DNA of 47,527 nucleotides from Clostridia bacterium. Its GTDB lineage: Bacteria; Bacillota; Clostridia; Oscillospirales; CAG-272. Positions 1-7,971 of the stretch are shown here, piece by piece. The position numbers and the translations under genes are program-made. The first letter of the stretch is position 1; each line of letters starts with the position of its first letter. The notes beneath the pieces were generated by a model that saw only the letters and a program-made list of their open reading frames with translations, was not told where the DNA came from and searched no databases. Location: NCBI GenBank assembly GCA_017428635.1, contig JAFRQK010000032.1, positions 1-47,527 on the forward strand, read 5' to 3'.

Positions 1-1991
1 CCACTTTCGCGGGCGCGGTCGCCAAAGTGCGCGAGATAAAGGCGTCGAAGACGGATGGCGATATCGTCGTTGCGTTCAAAGCCGGCAATTACGGCCCGAT
101 AGAGGCGGAACTGACCGCCGAGGACGGCGGCTCGCCCGATCAGCAGATCGTTTACTGCAAGTACGGCGACGGCGACGTTGTCTTCGACAACGGGTTGACG
201 ATCGGGGAAGACGAGTTCGAGCCGATCTCCGAGGACGAGCGCGCGATGTTCCAGACCAAGTTTGCCGACAAGATAAAGAAGGTCGATCTCTCCTCACGGC
301 TCGGCGAGATCCCCGACGTCTCCTCATTCGCAATGTTCTCGGACGACGGTATCTGCACATTGGCGAGGTTCCCGGACAAATACGACGACGGAAGCGATCA
401 TTACGTAAGGGCTGCGGAAACGTACGATAAAACGAACCTGTACGTCTACCTGTCGGTCCTGACGAAAAGACTTGCCGTTTACGACGAATCGAGGATCCCC
501 GAAATGCTGCTGTACGGATATATCGTCCGCGGATACAGAAAAGACACTTTCACCGTGGAGAAATACGACGCTGAGACGCAGCTGCTCACCGTGGGATACG
601 GGTCGTCCGGAGAATTCGGCAAAAAACTCAGGGACGATTGGAGAGACTCCGACGGTCAGGGAATCAGGATGATCGTGATGAACGTTCCGTACGAACTCGA
701 CTGCCCCGGGGAATACTGGATCGACAAATCGACCGGAACGCTTTACGTTTACGACCCGTCGGGAAATTACCGCGTCCCCATGGCGCACGGAGAGAAAAAA
801 CTGCGCGGGATAGTCAACTACGACACGGGCGACGCCTACAACGCGTCGGAGGGTTACTGCGCGATCTTCGCGGAGGATACCGGATACGTCACGCTGCGCG
901 GATTCCATTTTACGAACAACGTCGACGAATTCATCATCGGTTACAAAACGTCGGGGTTCGAGATAGACAGATGTACCTTCGACTGCTGTACCGGCAAAAA
1001 CCAGATCCTGTTCGAGAAGTCCCTCCCCGACGAACCTCTCGGTCTGCGCGTGACCGACTGCGAGTTCGACCTTTGCGTCGGCAGACACGTTTTCGTATTC
1101 GACGAAGCGCGCGGCCCGGGCCGTTTCACGGACAGAAGCGACGTTCTGGTCGACAACTGCCTGTTCCGCCGGTCCAATCTCGTTTACGACGCGGAGGGGG
1201 CCGTAAACCTGTTCTCCTGCAGCGGCGGCCTCGTATCTCACAACCGGTTCGAGAACTGCTACAGATATGCCGTGATGTTCACGTGGTCCTGCGACGTTAT
1301 CGTCGAATACAACGATTTTGATTCCGCTATGACGAACTCGGACGACGGCGGCGTCACGCGCGGATGCGACGACGTTCTCGGCAACAATATCGTGCGATAC
1401 AACTTCTATAACACCTGCACCAATATAGGCCACTACTGCGACAACGGGGACTGCGGCACCGTGATGTATTCCAATCTGTTTTACTACGGCGGCTCCGTCG
1501 TTTACCACGGTCCGTGCAGGGATAACGTCCTGAAAGACAACGTTATGATAGGAGAGTCCGTCGGCGGGATCGTAGGTTCCGCGACGCATACGGATGAGAA
1601 CGGGAACGTTACCGCGGATCAGAACGAGTGGCTGAGGAACCAGTGGGTCAACGCGTTCCTGTACTGCGATACCGTACCCGGATACAGGGAGGCGCTTGAG
1701 GAAAGAAAACCGGGCGCCACGAACATCATCCTCGATTACGACAGGGCGGCGGACCCGAACTTCTTCGTTGCTCCCGTCAACACGTTCATCGGCAATTTGT
1801 TCATCAATAAAGAAGCCGAGACGAAGCTCACGCTCCTCGGAAACGCCCCCGACTACTGCACCGTCGAAGGCAACGTCGCTTATTCCTTCAACGAAAATCC
1901 GATATTCGTCAACCCGACGATCGGTGATTACCGCATCCGCGGCGGGGTCGATTTCCCGGATATACGTTTTGAAGAGATAGGCAGATATTGA
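1..1991 (+). CDS. Right-handed beta-helix surface protein, 5'-truncated by window edge
   Basis: The reading frame is open from base 3, so the true start lies before the window; the GTG at 27 is internal, because the residues before and after it match the middle of the intact paralogue at 3950-6658. About 660 residues are visible. They hold the beta-helix part: short repeated strands with turns such as LRGFHFTNN, VTDCEF, VDNCLF, SHNRFENC and VEYNDFDSAM, typical of pectate-lyase-like parallel helices. The protein ends with the family signature NPIFVNPTIGDYRIR...FPDIRFEEIGRY. Signal peptide and SLH repeats are not visible and are inferred from the paralogues. Role: probably a wall-anchored carbohydrate-active or carbohydrate-binding protein; the substrate is unknown and no catalytic residues can be assigned. 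A bidirectional terminator follows at once. Confidence 0.85.
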   Translation, partial: TFAGAVAKVREIKASKTDGDIVVAFKAGNYGPIEAELTAEDGGSPDQQIVYCKYGDGDVVFDNGLTIGEDEFEPISEDERAMFQTKFADKIKKVDLSSRLGEIPDVSSFAMFSDDGICTLARFPDKYDDGSDHYVRAAETYDKTNLYVYLSVLTKRLAVYDESRIPEMLLYGYIVRGYRKDTFTVEKYDAETQLLTVGYGSSGEFGKKLRDDWRDSDGQGIRMIVMNVPYELDCPGEYWIDKSTGTLYVYDPSGNYRVPMAHGEKKLRGIVNYDTGDAYNASEGYCAIFAEDTGYVTLRGFHFTNNVDEFIIGYKTSGFEIDRCTFDCCTGKNQILFEKSLPDEPLGLRVTDCEFDLCVGRHVFVFDEARGPGRFTDRSDVLVDNCLFRRSNLVYDAEGAVNLFSCSGGLVSHNRFENCYRYAVMFTWSCDVIVEYNDFDSAMTNSDDGGVTRGCDDVLGNNIVRYNFYNTCTNIGHYCDNGDCGTVMYSNLFYYGGSVVYHGPCRDNVLKDNVMIGESVGGIVGSATHTDENGNVTADQNEWLRNQWVNAFLYCDTVPGYREALEERKPGATNIILDYDRAADPNFFVAPVNTFIGNLFINKEAETKLTLLGNAPDYCTVEGNVAYSFNENPIFVNPTIGDYRIRGGVDFPDIRFEEIGRY

Positions 1992-2005
1992 TCTCTGAAC
2001 AAAAA

Positions 2006-2034
2006 AACCCGCCGGCCGTCCCGGCGGGTTTTTC
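2006..2034. terminator. Bidirectional rho-independent terminator
   Basis: Ten-base arms AACCCGCCGG (2006-2015) and CCGGCGGGTT (2021-2030) surround a five-base loop, with an A run before and a T run after. It lies between two convergent genes and can serve both. Confidence 0.9.
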
Positions 2035-2045
2035 TTTTGCGCTTT

Positions 2046-3818
2046 TTAATCAAGAATCATGTAATCTCTGAACGCGTCGATCTTTTCTTTCTCGATACCG
2101 ATCGAGATGAGGAAGGCCTCGACCTGTTCGCAATGGTCTGCCGCTTCGGGGAACGCCTCGGCGAGCCCGTTGAAGAAATTCACCCGGTTGCTCTCTATGA
2201 CGGCGCCCGTATCGTCCTTTTCTCCGTCGTACCAGCTTCTCTGCCAGATCAGCGACAGGGACGTGATATCGAACCTGAGTTTCAGGTCTTCCATCGAGAA
2301 TCCGAGAAGAGCGTCGATGCACGCGCCGACGGTGCCCGTACGGTCCGCTCCGGCGTAGCAGTGGAAATACAGCGGATAGTTATCGGGATCGAGGACGACC
2401 TCGAAGATCTCGCGGAACCACTCCGCTCCCTCACCCGTGAGACACGGAGTCCAGCCCTCCTCGCACGGTCTCAGAACGTACCTCACGCCGTACCACTCGC
2501 CGAGCCCGCGCTCCTTTCCGACCGAACCCGCCTGAAGGTCCAGACGCGTCTTTATACCGAGGTCGACGCCGAGGATCCGTCTTCCCTCCTGGGTGAGCAG
2601 GTGATCCTTGTCTTCCGCGGTGTAATCCTCCGGTTCGCCGCCGCGATAGATAACGCCCTGTCTGATCCTCTTGCCGTCTCTGTTGACGTCGCCGCCTATA
2701 TCGCGAACGTTGTCACCGCCCTCAAGGTAGATCTGGCGGAAACGGTCCGGAGCGGTGGTAAAGCTTCTCGTCTCGGTGACGGCGCGGAAGTCTGTCCTGA
2801 CGCGCCAGTAGTATTTCGTCGCGACCTTGAAATTCGTTACGGAACAGGAATACGTCCCGTCCGGAGTAAACGTGATCCTTCCCTTTGTGAGGGACGCCGC
2901 CGTCGAGAATTTCTCGTCCTCGGAGATATCGAGGATCATGAGTCTGGTCGGATCGTCGCACTTCCAGACGAAGTTGACCGAGGCGGGATAGGTCAGGTTG
3001 ATCCCGCTCTCGAGGAAGAAATCCGTCTGCGCGGAAGGCAGCCACGAGTAAACGAGTTCGGGGTCCTCCTCGCTGTCAAAGTCGCCGTTTTCAAACCGTC
3101 TCACAAATTTCGCGGCGAGGGGGTTCATAACGGAGATAACGTCGCCGTCCTCGGGCAGGATCGCCTCCGCTTTCGCCAGTTTGTTCGCATAACTGAATTT
3201 TACCCCGTCATACCGTCTGAGGATCGCGGCGAACTGCTCGCGCGTTGCGAATCCGCGCGGCGAAAGGGTCGTGTCCGACGTTCCGGTGATCAAGCCGAAA
3301 CGGACGGCCCACGACAACGCGTCGTACGCGTACCCCGATATCTCGCCCGCGTCCGAATATCCTTTCAGATCGCGGCGGAGCGCGGTGTTGTAGCGCAGAT
3401 AAGCCGTGTATCTCATAATGATCGCGGCGAGCTGTTCTCTGGTAACGTCGGACAGGGGCGAGTACTTCGTCTCCGAGGTGCCGTTAACGATACCCGAGTT
3501 TTTCGCCCAGAGGACCGCGGAAGTGTACCACTTGCCGTCGGGAACGTCTGTGAAATCCGCGCTGTATTTCACGCGAGGCGAGCCCTCGCGGCGCCACAGG
3601 ACCGTGACGACCATCGCGCGCGTCATCGGATCGCGGGGGGAGAATAATCCTTCTCCCGTACCGTTCATATATCCTTTTTCCACGGCGTAATCAATATCCG
3701 CCTTGCTCCATCTGCCGTCGTCGACGTCCCTGAACGATACGGCGGACGCGGGTAATGCCGCCGCGAGCGCGGACGCCGCGAACAGAACGGCGAGAACGAG
3801 CGAAATCAGTTTTTTCAT
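2046..3818 (-). CDS. SLH-anchored tyrosine/serine phosphatase-like protein
   Basis: 590 residues. A signal peptide (about 1-26, ending ASA) precedes three SLH repeats (about 28-80, 88-140, 152-204), each with the FxDV...W...A...G...G typical of the family. A beta-sandwich-like linker (about 255-355, ending in a fibronectin-III-like YYWRVRT strand) leads to a phosphatase domain (about 360-590). That domain has NVRDIGG at 370-376, the mark of the Y_phosphatase3 family, and the P-loop HCYAGADRTG at 486-495 with nucleophile Cys487 and the Arg in place, so it looks active. SLH repeats hold proteins on secondary wall polymers, so the enzyme should work outside the cell. The substrate could be a phosphoprotein, a phosphosugar or a lipid phosphate. 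It is transcribed divergently from the next gene; the start is ATG at 3818. Confidence 0.9.
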   Translation of the reverse strand: MKKLISLVLAVLFAASALAAALPASAVSFRDVDDGRWSKADIDYAVEKGYMNGTGEGLFSPRDPMTRAMVVTVLWRREGSPRVKYSADFTDVPDGKWYTSAVLWAKNSGIVNGTSETKYSPLSDVTREQLAAIIMRYTAYLRYNTALRRDLKGYSDAGEISGYAYDALSWAVRFGLITGTSDTTLSPRGFATREQFAAILRRYDGVKFSYANKLAKAEAILPEDGDVISVMNPLAAKFVRRFENGDFDSEEDPELVYSWLPSAQTDFFLESGINLTYPASVNFVWKCDDPTRLMILDISEDEKFSTAASLTKGRITFTPDGTYSCSVTNFKVATKYYWRVRTDFRAVTETRSFTTAPDRFRQIYLEGGDNVRDIGGDVNRDGKRIRQGVIYRGGEPEDYTAEDKDHLLTQEGRRILGVDLGIKTRLDLQAGSVGKERGLGEWYGVRYVLRPCEEGWTPCLTGEGAEWFREIFEVVLDPDNYPLYFHCYAGADRTGTVGACIDALLGFSMEDLKLRFDITSLSLIWQRSWYDGEKDDTGAVIESNRVNFFNGLAEAFPEAADHCEQVEAFLISIGIEKEKIDAFRDYMILD

Positions 3819-3859
3819 ATTTTTTGACCGATCCTTTCGAAAAACGGTTTTTCACGAAA

Positions 3860-3888
3860 ATTATACCAGACGGTCAGGCGAATTGCAA
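3860..3888 (-). promoter_or_regulatory. Promoter of the SLH-phosphatase gene
   Basis: On the minus strand TTGCAA (3888-3883) and TATAAT (3865-3860) are separated by exactly 17 bases. The -35 box lies next to that of the divergent promoter. Confidence 0.8.
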
Positions 3889-3889
3889 G

Positions 3890-3918
3890 TTGAACGAAAC
3901 GCCGAAATATGGTAGAAT
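3890..3918 (+). promoter_or_regulatory. Promoter of the SLH/beta-helix gene at 3950
   Basis: TTGAAC (3890-3895), 17 bases, then TAGAAT (3913-3918) preceded by TGG (extended -10). Only one base separates its -35 box from that of the divergent promoter. Confidence 0.75.
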
Positions 3919-3949
3919 AGGTCAGATAATTCTTTCGAGGTAGAAAAAA

Positions 3950-6658
3950 ATGAAACGTTTACTGTCTCTTCTTCTCGCCGCCGTTATGTTATCGGCGGCT
4001 GCCGCCGCTCTTCCCGCGTCGGCGAAGGGTCTCTTTTCCGACGTTGACGAAGGCAGATGGAGCGCGTCGTCTATCACGTACGCCGTCAACAACGGTTATA
4101 TGAACGGCGTGGGGGACGATAAATTCGATCCGTCGGGACCCCTGACCCGCGCGATGGTCGCGACCGTCCTGTGGCGGCGCGAGGGATCTCCCGCTCCCGC
4201 CGCTCCGAGCGGATTCGAGGACGTGCCCGATGGCAAGTGGTACACCGACGCCGTGTCGTGGGCGAAAGAAACGGGGATCGTCAACGGACTCACGCCGACG
4301 ACGTTCGGACCGAACTCGTATATCACCAGAGAACAGCTCGGAACGATGCTCTTCCGCTTCTCCGCGACCGCGCCGGTATCGGTGCCGGACCGCGCCGATC
4401 TTTCGTCTTACGCGGACGGAGGGAAAGTCTCCGGATGGGCCGACGAGGCGATGAAGTGGGCGGTCGAAGCGGGTCTGATCAACGGGATCGGAGAAAACCG
4501 TCTTTCGCCCGAAGGGAAAGCCACCAGAGAGCAGTTCGCGGCGATCATCGAGAGATACGACAAAACGTTCAAGCTCTATTACAATACCCCGATACTCGTC
4601 TCTCACTATACGGAAAAAGAGTATCCCCTCGTCACGGACGCCGACGTCTACGTGGCGGCGGACGGCGACGATTCGGCGGACGGATCGTTCGATCACCCCG
4701 TCGCTTCGTTCAGCCGCGCTGCCGAGAGAGTTCGCGAGATCAAAGCCGTGAAGACCGAGGGCGATATAGTCGTGGCGTTCATGGCGGGAGAGTACGGCCC
4801 GATCTGCGCCGAACTGACGGCGGAAGACTCCGGCACGCCCGAGCAGCGCATCGTCTGGTGCAAGTACGGGGACGGAGACGTCGTGTTCAACAACGGAATG
4901 AATCTGGAGCCTGAGCAGTTCTCCCCCATCTCGGACGAAGAACGGTATCTGTTCCAGGAAAAAGAAGTTGACAAAATCAAGAAAATCGATATATCCGATC
5001 TTTACGATCTCGGCCTCGACGAGGACAGCATCTTCGTTTTTTACAGCGGTGATCTCTGCACGAAAGCGCGTTTCCCCGATAAATACGACGACGGAAGCGA
5101 CCAGCTTTTCGCTTCCGCGGTAACGAACGACAAAACGTCCCTCAGGATCACGTTCCCCCTTATGCACAGAAGACTTTCGAGTTACTCCGAGGAGCAGTTC
5201 AAAACAATGGAGATTTGGGGCCATATCATCCGCGGATACAGAAAAGACACGTTCAAAGTCGGAGGGTACGATCCCGATACGCGGATCCTCGCGATCGCCA
5301 ATTGGGAGTCCTCTGAGTTCGGCGTTATGAGATCCGAGTGGGCCGGAGTCGACGGCCGAGGGATCGATATGTGTCTGTCAAACGTTCCGTACGAACTCGA
5401 CCATGCCCACGAGGTCTGGATAAACCCCGAAACGAAGACGCTTTACGCGTACGATCCCGACGAAACGTACTTTATCCCCGGACCCGGGACGCAGCTGACG
5501 ATGGACAGGACCGATTACGTCACGCTGCGAGGCCTTTCGTTCATGAACGCGACGGGCAGATTCATCAGCGCAGACTCGTGTCACGGCTTAACGCTCGAAC
5601 TCTGCGGATTCAACGGGACCGCCGCGATCGAGGGCGTCTATATCTTCGGAGATACTGAAAACCGTCAGATGGATCTCACGGTCAGAGAATGCACGTTCGC
5701 GAATTCCTACGGTCACGCGCTTTACGTCGACGGTCAGAACGCCGACGTGAAGAAATTCGAGCAGAACACGAACGTCGTCTTCGACAACAACCTCGTCAGA
5801 ACGGCTAATATCCTGTACGACAACTGGAACGCGGTCCATTTCTACGACTGCACGCACGTATCGGTCACTCACAACCGCTTCGAGAGCCTCGCGCGCGGCG
5901 CGGTCTCCTTCACCAGAACGACGGATCTCGTCGTCGAATACAACGATTTCGACTCCGCTATGCAGAACTCCAACGACGGCGGTATCATCTACACCGACTG
6001 GATCGTTGACGCCAGAGACATCTTCGTCAGATACAACTTTTTCGGCGAGGTACCGCAAGCGGGCGCCGGACAGATGGGTCTGTACCTCGACGAGTTCACA
6101 AGCGGTTTCGAAATTTACTGCAACCTGTTCTACAAAGTCGGTTCCGCCTGCGTGTTCTCGCTCGGACGCGACAACGTGTTCCACGACAACGCGCTGATCG
6201 ACGGAGCGTGCGGCTGGGGAACGAGTACGCGCGTCGAGCTGGACGAGGATTACGAGTCGGTCGAAGACGCCGAAGCGCACGGCTGCTGGGGCATCAAGTA
6301 CGGAAAACGGACGTGGGGAGATCTGCTCGAAAAACTGAAGGATCCCGCGTACCGCGCCGTGGTCGAGGAAAAGTGGCCCGAGATGCTCCTGATCCATCTC
6401 GATTACGACAATCTGGACGACCGTTATCTTGCGAACAACCAGGTGACGTACATCAAAAACAACGTATACGTCAACCGGACCGGACATGCGCCGACCACCG
6501 ACCGCAAATACGAGCTGATCTACACGACGTGGGAAAACGAGAAGGCGTACACCTTCTCTGAAAATCCGATCTGGGTCAACCCGACGCTCGGCGACTACCG
6601 GATCCGCGACGGCGTCGACTTCCCCGATATACATTATGAACTCATAGGCAGATATTGA
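3950..6658 (+). CDS. SLH-anchored right-handed beta-helix protein
   Basis: 902 residues. Signal peptide (1-25, ending ASA), three SLH repeats (about 28-75, 88-135, 150-203), a short linker with HYTEKEYPLV, then from about residue 230 the start typical of beta-helix proteins (DVYVAADGDD, then HPVASFSRAAERV). Helix rungs run to about 760, with repeated HNRFE, VEYNDFDSAM and IYCNLFYKVG turns. A less repetitive segment and the C-terminal signature NPIWVNPTLGDYRIR...GRY close it. Likely role: a wall-bound polysaccharide lyase, hydrolase or binding protein; the family fits but catalytic residues cannot be picked by eye. The start is ATG with GAGGT upstream. It has its own promoter and terminator, so it is a single-gene unit. 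Its SLH DNA is nearly identical to that of the genes at 18657, 33930, 43978 and 47004. Confidence 0.92.
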   Translation: MKRLLSLLLAAVMLSAAAAALPASAKGLFSDVDEGRWSASSITYAVNNGYMNGVGDDKFDPSGPLTRAMVATVLWRREGSPAPAAPSGFEDVPDGKWYTDAVSWAKETGIVNGLTPTTFGPNSYITREQLGTMLFRFSATAPVSVPDRADLSSYADGGKVSGWADEAMKWAVEAGLINGIGENRLSPEGKATREQFAAIIERYDKTFKLYYNTPILVSHYTEKEYPLVTDADVYVAADGDDSADGSFDHPVASFSRAAERVREIKAVKTEGDIVVAFMAGEYGPICAELTAEDSGTPEQRIVWCKYGDGDVVFNNGMNLEPEQFSPISDEERYLFQEKEVDKIKKIDISDLYDLGLDEDSIFVFYSGDLCTKARFPDKYDDGSDQLFASAVTNDKTSLRITFPLMHRRLSSYSEEQFKTMEIWGHIIRGYRKDTFKVGGYDPDTRILAIANWESSEFGVMRSEWAGVDGRGIDMCLSNVPYELDHAHEVWINPETKTLYAYDPDETYFIPGPGTQLTMDRTDYVTLRGLSFMNATGRFISADSCHGLTLELCGFNGTAAIEGVYIFGDTENRQMDLTVRECTFANSYGHALYVDGQNADVKKFEQNTNVVFDNNLVRTANILYDNWNAVHFYDCTHVSVTHNRFESLARGAVSFTRTTDLVVEYNDFDSAMQNSNDGGIIYTDWIVDARDIFVRYNFFGEVPQAGAGQMGLYLDEFTSGFEIYCNLFYKVGSACVFSLGRDNVFHDNALIDGACGWGTSTRVELDEDYESVEDAEAHGCWGIKYGKRTWGDLLEKLKDPAYRAVVEEKWPEMLLIHLDYDNLDDRYLANNQVTYIKNNVYVNRTGHAPTTDRKYELIYTTWENEKAYTFSENPIWVNPTLGDYRIRDGVDFPDIHYELIGRY

Positions 6659-6670
6659 GCGAAAAAGAAA

Positions 6671-6700
6671 AAAGGACCCCGGCGTTCGCCGGGGTCCTTT
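6671..6700. terminator. Bidirectional terminator between convergent genes
   Basis: Thirteen-base arms (6671-6683 and 6688-6700) around a GTTC loop; A-rich before and T-rich after. Confidence 0.92.
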
Positions 6701-6703
6701 TGG

Positions 6704-7210
6704 TTATTCAATAACTTCAAACGCGCGGAGTTTGCGGTAGCCCTCCGCCGCGAAGACCGGTCTTTTTTCCTTGTCCGCCCATACCGCGGTGACCTCCGCG
6801 ATATACATCGTGTGGTCGCCGAGCGGGACCGTGTCTTTAAGGCGGCACTCGAGAGCGAGAGCGGATCCCTTAACGCGCGGGACTTTTACCGTTTCGGATT
6901 CCTCGAATTCAATGCCGAATTCCACCGCTTTGTCCCGGTCCCTGCCGGAGCACGTTCCGCAGAGGAACGCCTGCTCCCTCAGGGATTCGTCGGGCATTGA
7001 GAGCGTGAACTCGCGGGTACGCTTTATCACGCCGCCGGTGTATCCGCGGTCGCTCGTGCATATGACGACGGTCGCGGGGTGATTCGAGACGTACGTCCAC
7101 CACGACAGCGCCATCACGTTGACTTTTCCGTCCTCGCCCTTCGTCGATACGAGCGCGAACGGATTCGGCGAGGTGATCTTCTGAGCGTCGTTTATCGTTA
7201 CTTTTTCCAT
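6704..7210 (-). CDS. Flavin reductase-like FMN-binding protein
   Basis: 168 residues, the normal length for a stand-alone flavin reductase-like split barrel. Family features are the N-terminal NPFALVSTKGEDGKVNVMALSW strand pair, the HPATVVICTS strand, a middle GTCSGRDRDKAVEFG segment, and the LECRLKDTVPLGDHTMYIAEV strands near the C terminus. Such proteins bind FMN and reduce it with NAD(P)H or pass electrons to a partner enzyme; which applies here is not visible. Cytoplasmic, no signal peptide. The start is ATG at 7210 with AAAGGAG upstream. It is a single gene on the minus strand, divergent from the sugar operon. Confidence 0.88.
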   Translation of the reverse strand: MEKVTINDAQKITSPNPFALVSTKGEDGKVNVMALSWWTYVSNHPATVVICTSDRGYTGGVIKRTREFTLSMPDESLREQAFLCGTCSGRDRDKAVEFGIEFEESETVKVPRVKGSALALECRLKDTVPLGDHTMYIAEVTAVWADKEKRPVFAAEGYRKLRAFEVIE

Positions 7211-7240
7211 CGTTTTTCTCCTTTTTCGTTTTACGGTTTC

Positions 7241-7270
7241 AATATATCATCCCGGACGGAAAAAGTCAAG
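7241..7270 (-). promoter_or_regulatory. Promoter of the flavin reductase gene
   Basis: On the minus strand TTGACT (7270-7265) and TATATT (7246-7241), spacer 18 bases. Confidence 0.65.
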
Positions 7271-7334
7271 ACGCCTCTTTCCCGCGCAGTTGTAAAAAAG
7301 GTGAAGATCTTCCCTTTCCGCGCTCAAAAAACTG

Positions 7335-7363
7335 TTGCAAACGGATGGTATATGTGGTATAAA
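7335..7363 (+). promoter_or_regulatory. Promoter of the seven-gene sugar operon
   Basis: TTGCAA (7335-7340), 17 bases, TATAAA (7358-7363), followed by an AT-rich leader to the ATG at 7422. No clear operator palindrome was seen. Confidence 0.65.
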
Positions 7364-7421
7364 TATAAGAGAATATTTTATTTATTACTCAATATATAGA
7401 GTAGAGAGAAGGAGTTGAAAA

Positions 7422-7946
7422 ATGACCGTTTATTATTCACTCGATCCCGCCGCGAAGATCGACGCGATCAAAGAGGCGTGCGGCGCGGCGAAGGCGGGCG
7501 GATACGATTATATCTGCGTTCCGCAGTGGTTCGTATCCACGGCCGCCGAAGCGCTCGCGGACTGTCCCGTCGGCGTCGCGACGATCCTTTCCCTGCCGGG
7601 TGGCACGACGAGTTCAAAATCAAAATACGCCGAGGCGAAATGGGCGATCGTGAACGGTGCGGATCTTCTGATCTTCCCCGTAAACATGGCGCTCTGCGCC
7701 GCGGGCGAATTCGATAAAGCGAAAGGCGACCTCGATTCCGCGCTCGTAGCGTGCAAGACCGCTAACGGCAAAAAACGCGGAGTGAAACCCGCCGCCCTCA
7801 TCGACGGCGGAGAACTCGACGCCGCGGGCGTCAGAAAAGCCGTTTCGTTCTGCGCCGCCTCCGGGGTTTCTCCGATATTCATAGCGCACAACGAAGGAGC
7901 CGTAAACGAACTGAAGGGCGAGTTCGAAGCCGTTCAGGCGTTCTGA
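7422..7946 (+). CDS. DeoC-like TIM-barrel protein, short, lacking the Schiff-base lysine
   Basis: 174 residues. The run YDYICVPQWFVSTAAEALAD, then VGVATILSLPGGTTSSKSKYAEAKWAI with GADLLIF after it, follows deoxyribose-phosphate aldolase (DeoC), where the matching parts read VCVNP...V, FPLG and GADEIDMVIN. Two features differ from active DeoC. The Asp of EIDMVIN is replaced by a hydrophobic residue (LLIFPVN, 82-88). The KTSTGF strand that carries the Schiff-base Lys is replaced by SPIFIAHNEG (150-159) with no Lys. It is also shorter than the usual 220-250 residues. It may be a divergent aldolase, a non-enzymatic homologue or a subunit. It is first in the operon, with a good AGGAG site and an ATG start; 25 bases separate it from the next gene. 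Confidence 0.75.
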   Translation: MTVYYSLDPAAKIDAIKEACGAAKAGGYDYICVPQWFVSTAAEALADCPVGVATILSLPGGTTSSKSKYAEAKWAIVNGADLLIFPVNMALCAAGEFDKAKGDLDSALVACKTANGKKRGVKPAALIDGGELDAAGVRKAVSFCAASGVSPIFIAHNEGAVNELKGEFEAVQAF

Positions 7947-7971
7947 TCTTCAATTCTGAAAGGAGATTAAC

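Noticed and set aside
2037-3647. A 536-codon plus-strand open frame opposite the SLH phosphatase gene
   Set aside because: The opposite strand has clear SLH and phosphatase motifs; this frame has none and no ribosome site.
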